The notes below the pieces were generated by a model, which did no database searches, was not told the DNA's origin, and saw only the letters and a list, made by a program, of their open reading frames with translations. From NCBI GenBank assembly GCA_017885605.1, contig JAFNFT010000101.1, forward strand, positions 13,035-45,353: 32,319 nt of DNA. The letters are read 5' to 3'. Made by a program: the position numbers and the translations under genes. Below, one piece after another: positions 31,418 through 32,319 of this stretch (the stretch's first letter is position 1; the number at the start of each line of letters is the position of its first letter). The stretch is from Methanobacteriota archaeon (GTDB taxonomy: Archaea; Thermoplasmatota; E2; DHVEG-1).

Positions 31418-31437
31418 CGGAAGCGAATTCTTTATTC

Positions 31438-31445
31438 GTTATAAA
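31438..31445 (-). promoter_or_regulatory. TATA box for the flippase gene (leaderless)
   Basis: TTTATAAC on the minus strand is centred 24-25 bp before the flippase ATG at 31,417, and no Shine-Dalgarno site lies in between. Confidence 0.45.
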
Positions 31446-31500
31446 TAGATATGTAATCCTTCGTTTTTTCTCCTTAATTTTATGTTCTTTTAAAAAGGAT

Positions 31501-32319
31501 TTACAAAATAATCGCTTTCGGTGTAATTTCACCTTTTACGACAGCTCCTAGGCCGATAAAAACATTATTCCCAATCATAGTTCCGACATTGATAGCAGAA
31601 TTAATTCCCGTTTGAGCATTATCCCCCATCACCATCCCGAGTTTCCGTCGTTTTGAATCGATTTTCTTTCCATTTAATGTCACAACAATGTTTTTTTTAT
31701 CAAGCCTGAGGTTTGCAACGGTGGTTCCTGCTCCAAGATTACAGTTTTGTCCAATAACAGAGTCACCAACGTAATTGAGATGGGGGACGTTACTAAAATC
31801 CATAATGATTGAGTTTTTCACCTCGCAGGCGTTTCCAACATGGCAGTGATTTCCGATGGTAGTATATGGCCTGAGATAACAATTTGGTCCGATTTTACTA
31901 TCATTTCCGATTACCACCGGACCTTCAATGTAAGTGCCTGAATGAATCACGGTGCCTTTTCCTACGATTATCGTTCCATTTATTCCTACGTTTTTCTCCA
32001 CTGTCCCCTGGATTTTTGTTTTCATTTTCTTTAAGAGCTCTTCGTTTGCATCAAGGAGATGCCAGGGGAAGGCGACATCTCGCCATTCTTTGAGAAATAC
32101 GCCTTCCATTGGTTCTTTGCTTACCAGCAAGTTAATCGAATCTGTGATTTCAAATTCTCCTCGCGGTGATTTTTCCGTCTTTCTGATATAGTCAAAGATC
32201 TGTTTGTTGAAATGGTAAACTCCTGCATTGATAATATTAGATGAGGGATGTTCCATTTTTTCATGAATGTTCATCACGTGTTTTCCCTTGAGTTCCACGA
32301 TGCCGTATTCTGTTGCGTT
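31501..32319 (-). CDS. GlmU-like bifunctional sugar-1-P nucleotidyltransferase/acetyltransferase, partial (5' end outside the window)
   Basis: The last 272 residues of a longer protein; the frame is open through the right edge, so the N-terminal NTP-binding part is not visible. The visible portion begins NATEYGIVELKGKHV, the middle of a nucleotidyltransferase domain, continues with SNIINAGVYHFNKQIFDYI and RGEFEITDSINLL, and from about 31,501 to 32,000 becomes a left-handed beta-helix (IEGPVVIGNDSKIGPNCYLR, GNHCHVGNACEVKNSIIM, HLNYVGDSVIGQNCNLGAGT). This arrangement is that of archaeal GlmU-type enzymes making UDP-GlcNAc or UDP-GalNAc and of related glucose-1-P thymidylyltransferases. The HLNYVGDS and GAGT elements favour the GlmU side. 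UDP-GlcNAc is the precursor of most products of this cluster. The end lies 84 bp from the flippase start on the same strand. Confidence 0.82.
   Translation of the reverse strand, partial: NATEYGIVELKGKHVMNIHEKMEHPSSNIINAGVYHFNKQIFDYIRKTEKSPRGEFEITDSINLLVSKEPMEGVFLKEWRDVAFPWHLLDANEELLKKMKTKIQGTVEKNVGINGTIIVGKGTVIHSGTYIEGPVVIGNDSKIGPNCYLRPYTTIGNHCHVGNACEVKNSIIMDFSNVPHLNYVGDSVIGQNCNLGAGTTVANLRLDKKNIVVTLNGKKIDSKRRKLGMVMGDNAQTGINSAINVGTMIGNNVFIGLGAVVKGEITPKAIIL

Noticed and set aside
31501-32319. The truncated GlmU-like protein as a broken gene
   Set aside because: The reading frame stays open to the last base of the window, so the missing N-terminus is due to the window edge and not to mutation.

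Overview
The window looks like a stretch of a euryarchaeal chromosome, most likely from a Thermoplasmata-like lineage such as the sediment group MBG-D/Thermoprofundales. The lineage call is inference. It rests on TATA-box promoters placed about 25-30 bp upstream of start codons (leaderless transcripts), purine-rich Shine-Dalgarno sites (AGGAG, GGTGAT) on other genes, a DUF996-type membrane protein, a secreted gingipain-type (C25) peptidase with PKD domains, and an archaeal cold-shock protein. I see no rRNA, tRNA, CRISPR array, transposase or phage gene.

Left part (about 1-10,140): mostly secreted or membrane proteins. On the minus strand these are a small exported protein, the C25 peptidase with two PKD domains, a PQQ-type beta-propeller with PKD domains, two exported proteins of unknown family and a parallel beta-helix (NosD-like) protein. 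On the plus strand are a DUF996 protein and an extended-SDR epimerase/dehydratase. A cold-shock domain gene (10,412-10,603) with an AT-rich, foldable leader separates this part from the sugar genes.

Right part (10,843 to the end): a large surface-glycan gene cluster. (1) 10,843-13,953, plus strand: SDR epimerase, UDP-glucose 6-dehydrogenase and GalU, a route from glucose-1-P to UDP-glucuronate and possibly its epimer. (2) 17,678 down to 13,976, minus strand: a GT2 glycosyltransferase followed by WbpB-, WbpD- and WbpE-like enzymes. (3) 17,843-22,728, plus strand, tightly packed or overlapping: a GT4, a WbpI/WecB-type 2-epimerase, and a second, different set of 3-dehydrogenase, N-acetyltransferase and aminotransferase. 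(4) A UDP-HexNAc 6-dehydrogenase (minus) and a WbpG-type sugar amidotransferase (plus) from divergent promoters. (5) A GT4 (plus), then a minus-strand run: Wzx-like flippase, zinc-ribbon methyltransferase, LegB-like 4,6-dehydratase, sugar-1-phosphate nucleotidyltransferase and another SDR. (6) A GlmU-like nucleotidyl/acetyltransferase cut by the right edge.

Together, blocks 2-4 can make diacetamido-hexuronic acids of the UDP-GlcNAc(3NAc)A / ManNAc(3NAc)A type and possibly the acetamidino derivative known from Pseudomonas O-antigen and Methanococcus archaellin glycans. Block 5 would make a 4,6-dehydrated (6-deoxy) sugar and export lipid-linked oligosaccharide. The secreted proteins on the left are plausible acceptors. 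No oligosaccharyltransferase (AglB) or priming transferase lies in the window, so N-glycan, S-layer glycan and polysaccharide remain open. The most notable points are the two non-identical 3-acetamido modules, the amidotransferase without HisH/HisF partners, the LegB cassette without its aminotransferase, a GT2 lacking a normal DXD motif, and the cold-shock leader.
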